Source: Nautilus pompilius
Lineage: Eukaryota > Mollusca > Cephalopoda > Nautilida > Nautilidae
NCBI GenBank assembly: GCA_018389105.1
Contig: JACATO010000591.1
Coordinates: 103,501 to 167,500, forward strand
DNA: 64,000 nucleotides
Reading direction: 5' to 3'
Position numbers and translations under genes: made by a program. Shown here piece after piece: positions 60,350 to 64,000 of the stretch. The first letter of the stretch is position 1, and every line of letters begins with the position of its first letter. The notes under the pieces are model-generated. The model worked only from the letters and a program-made list of their open reading frames with translations, was not told the origin of the DNA and ran no database searches.

Positions 60350-63300
60350 CTGGCGGTAGAATACACTCCATTACATATAGTTCATTAGAATGCTTACATA
60401 AAATTCACTAAATGCAAATAAGTAGCTAGTAAAACACTCATCACCAATTCTCGCTGTACCTTGTACCAATAGTAGCTAAAAACACATACATTGATAAATA
60501 GAATACAATAGTAGCAAATTGTATTTTTAGTCTGAAACAGTGAAAGAAAGAATACCTAATCTCTCTTATTATTATTCCTATAATTCTGTTTGCTTCATGG
60601 AAATTTCTGGATAGCAAGCAAAATGTCCCAAATATAGAATATACATTAAATCCCATTTTTACAATGTTATATTTTCAATGTTTTTATATACTTATCTACT
60701 TTGCATAATTTATTCACAGAACATTTAATTTGCATATTTCATTCATAAGCCACCTAACTTTCACTGTAGACCAAACTAGCAAACATCAGAATTCAGCCAG
60801 CTGACTTAAGCAGATCTTTGCCATAAACAGTTGCATGCAGCAAAGCTGGGCTGAGAATAGAACTTGGAGGGAGGTTGAGTCCTTCCACGATGGTGGTGTC
60901 ATCCCATCATCTCTCTTTTTTGCCACAGAATGAACCAAATGAAAGCCCAACATCATTGTTAGATGTGGAAGAAAATCCACAAGGCCAGTCCAACCACCAG
61001 TATAAAATGACTGAGCTTTGTTTTTTGCAAAGTCATCAAAAATAAACTATTTGTTAAAACTGAAATCAATCTCCCTTGGACTGGGAATATCATTTGAGTC
61101 ATTGAAATACTATACACTTATTTCTCACTGGGTCAGTCCTGCCCCTATGAATTCACAAAATTTGTGGGCTTGAATTTTCGTTTTCAAAAATACGTATTGC
61201 TTGTTTCCCCAGCTTGATGGCAGACCCACGCTTTATTTTTAATATTTGGGTTAACGCTAGTTAACATACGTAATAGTCTAAAATCCCTGGATCTAACAAT
61301 AAATACGTAAGTAGAGTGATCACAGGAGGAGGAGATACAGCAAAACTAATCTATGTAATGAAAATATATGATCTTTACAAGTTTTATTTTAAAAGCTGGT
61401 ATATATCACCTCCAGGGAAAAACTGAGTATCTTTAGTCTAGCTGCAGTTTTCCTTGGGCTAAATACCCCAGTGATAAACATTTACCACGGTATGATTGCT
61501 GCTGTTCAGAAACAACTATATCTAACATTGAATTCTCTTTCACCAAAACCAGGTGAAGAGCCTATTAATAAAGCTGATTAAACTTGTCATAAAAGTGGAC
61601 AAAAAAGATGGTATAATTTCATTTACAATCTTAATAGTATGCAAAATCCTAATTTAACAGAAAACTGACGGGGGTTCAGTTAGAACTGCAATGAAAGGAA
61701 GGGAAAAAACAGCTGCTGGTGGTTCCACCAGAGTGATGCTAATTCAAATATAAAAGTGGAGCGCTGCAGTACCCATCTGCTAGCCAAAGGGTCACACAAA
61801 CCTGATGGAGAACACTATCCTACAGGGTGGGTGCTTCATTCAATACGTGGTATTTGGCTAGTGCCTTCAGTTCATAAGCAAGATGTTTTCTAAATAGAAT
61901 AAAGGTTATAGGTGTGTGTTTTGGAGAAGAGGATGTCAGCAAAACACAGCAAACATCCAACTGACCGGCTCTCCAGAATCGGCTCAACTACGCACTCTGA
62001 GCTAACATCAAATGTGCATCTCCAAGGTGCACATAATTCAACCTTAAAAAATCGTGGGCAGATTTATAGAAAATAACATCAGCAGCAGCAGCAGCAGTAA
62101 CAGGGTGAGGATTTTAGATAAATTAGTACAGAAAGAAACAACTGATAAAAATAATGAAATTAAGAAAAGAATGAGGACCATTTAAAATTGACGATCTAGT
62201 ACAAAAGTATTGTTATAGAAACACTAGAACTTGTACTGATGAAAGTTTTAAATTAAGATCATTTTATAAGCAGTTGCAAGAAAAAAACACTTCACTGATG
62301 GTAGTACTTGTTTATAGAAGACTGAAAAGCCCATAGATGATCTATCATCATCGTCAAAAGATAAAGCAGGTATGGTTAGATAATTTAAAGGTATTGTATT
62401 TTTCTCAGCCAATTAAACCCTCTCCACATATTTGTCCTCTATTATAAAAAGTAGCTGTACACTTTTGTAGTATTCTTTTCTTTTTTTAATTGCAGATGTT
62501 TTTTTTTTTTTAAATAAAATTAGATCTGTAGAATACATTTCAGATTTAAGTCCACAAAACTGATTTATTATTAACTGCATATTCATCTTACCATCGACTT
62601 TCTTGTTGTGCTGGTTGGTTTGGAGAATGAGCAAATGTATCAGTGATCTACAACCTGTTTCATATCTTCATAAATATTATCTGTTTTTATGATAGTAAAG
62701 AGAACTACTATTTTTAGATTAAATTACCTTTTTATTTTGATTTTATATTCTTGTTTCAAGTCCAATACTTCTATACCTATAAACTGAACAATTCATATAT
62801 ACAACAAATTTCACATTTAGGAGAAACTGTCTTTCCTTATTCATGTAGTGATAATTTGAGTAAATATGTTAACCCTAATAGATTAAGTGTGATTTTTATA
62901 ATGATCTAGATAGAAAAAAGGTAACAGACTTTTAGAAATGAATAAAATTCATGTCAAAATATATATACTACTCACAATTTGGAAGAATGATATTTAAGAT
63001 CTGATGACTCACTCTTAGCAATTTCCATATATTCTTTAACTAGCTGTTAAGTATATAAATTTTCCCTTTAAATGAGATATTTTTCAGCTGTTTGTGATAT
63101 GAAAGAAAGTGATGCTTTTTGTCAACATCTTTGAGAAAGAGAAGAAAATCATATTTAGACAATGAAATATATTAGGGTTGATCAACTGAAACCCACCTGC
63201 AATAACCATCAATGTGAAGGTATCAAGTTGGACTTCATTTTGAATGTCCTTAGGTATATATGTACCATTTAAATTATGAGCTGCTGCTCTAAATTCTGCA

Positions 63301-63770
63301 ATAAAGTGACTTCATCTCCCATCTAAAAAGATTTTCACAAATGTAGCAATAAGTTGAGTTTAGAATTGTATGTTCCACTTATGTAGTAAAAACTAATCTC
63401 ATGACATTTTAAAGTATTATAAACTTCCTCTTTGATTTTTGCATATAAATTTTGGTTTCATATTGAAGATATTTTTAAATTACGAGGATGTTGCTTACAA
63501 TTAACAGGACAGACATGTGCCAATATACACCAAATAGAACACTCTGGTTTTCTATACAGCTCCATCCATAGAACTGGACAGTGGGGCATAAGATGCTGCT
63601 GTGAGTAGATTGTATCTATCCAAAATTATAGTTTCCACTTGGTACTTTGTGAATTGTAGACTCAATATTAATTTATTTTATAAAATGCTTCCTGAAAACT
63701 ATGACCACAACCTTGTCATTTCTTGAATAGTGGTTATTTACTTTTCTGCCTGTATAAGTATTTGTAAATA
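60350..63770 (-). other. WD40 gene intron, no exon recognised
   Basis: I searched the minus strand for a preceding WD blade (GH…V then a D.T-type turn) and for an F-box and saw neither. The stretch is AT-rich, with a (CAG)n tract at 62080-62097. Probably one long intron running to or beyond the window edge. Confidence 0.6.
62080..62097. repeat. (CAG)n microsatellite
   Basis: Short CAG tract in intronic DNA. Confidence 0.85.
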
Positions 63771-64000
63771 CAGTGCGCGCTGCTTAATAGAGTCTCACTT
63801 AATGGAATCCGCCATTTAGTAGAATCAATCGAGCTGAAACAGATCTGCACTAATGTATTTCCATATAAAAATACGCTGCTTAATAGAATCGAAATCGGTT
63901 GCACTGCAAGAATCGAAATCGGTCGCACTGCAAAACAAAACTAGCCGTTCATGGGATTCCCTCGGAACTTGTCCCGTCACCCTGGACAATGCATCTGGCG
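63771..64000. mobile_element. Tigger/pogo-like element, one end, cut by the window edge
   Basis: After TA at 63769-63770 the sequence CAGTGCGCGCTGCTTAATAG followed by repeated TTAATAGAATC/TTAATGGAATC motifs has the form of a Tigger-type terminal and subterminal region. A 24-bp unit is tandemly duplicated at 63887-63910 and 63911-63934 (22 of 24 identical). Base composition becomes more CpG-rich towards the edge. The other end and any transposase lie outside. Confidence 0.6.

Noticed and set aside
1..64000. CRISPR arrays, operons, ribosome binding sites
   Set aside because: The window is eukaryotic nuclear DNA with spliced genes. Repeats here are microsatellites and transposons, with no regularly spaced direct-repeat array.

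Overview
The window is nuclear DNA of an animal: spliced genes with GT/AG introns, AT-rich introns of up to several kb, and many decayed eukaryotic transposons. There is no prokaryotic gene organisation and no CRISPR array. The protein sequences look like a non-vertebrate bilaterian. The ABCD protein resembles vertebrate ABCD1 and ABCD2 about equally, as expected of a gene from before they separated. A mollusc or other lophotrochozoan is plausible, but the species cannot be fixed from the sequence.

Layout: (1) 1-13190 has no recognised exon and is probably intron or upstream DNA of the first gene. (2) 13191-24725, + strand, holds the last five coding exons of SLC2A13 (HMIT, proton/myo-inositol cotransporter), covering about TM7 to the C-terminus (299 aa visible). 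Its introns carry a crowd of Tc1/mariner/pogo relics, including a mariner nested in a Tigger/pogo-like element, an Hsmar1-like mariner lacking its first catalytic block, a Tc1 fossil, a 624-bp pogo-type MITE and a tRNA-derived SINE. (3) 24726-35300 is the SLC2A13 3' UTR and intergenic DNA with two CR1/Jockey-like LINE fragments. (4) 35300-48374, + strand, is a complete ten-exon gene for a peroxisomal ABCD1/2-type half-transporter (735 aa). Its first exon lies in a strongly GC- and CpG-rich island, and its first intron carries a degenerate LINE. (5) 48375-53440 is the convergent intergenic interval. (6) 53441-60349, - strand, holds the last six coding exons (217 aa) of a WD40 protein resembling F-box/WD (Cdc4-like) proteins; its 5' part is beyond the right edge. 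(7) 60350-64000 is its upstream intron, with one end of a Tigger-like element at the right edge.

SLC2A13 imports myo-inositol with protons, the ABCD protein imports very-long-chain acyl-CoA into peroxisomes, and the WD40 protein is probably a substrate receptor or scaffold. They do not form one pathway. The notable point is that SLC2A13 followed by an ABCD1/2 gene on the same strand matches the human 12q12 arrangement (from memory), so this looks like an old conserved gene pair. I found no clear undescribed system. The best leads are this microsynteny, the CpG-rich first exon, the repeated intron positions in the WD40 gene, and a compact direct/inverted-repeat structure upstream of ABCD.
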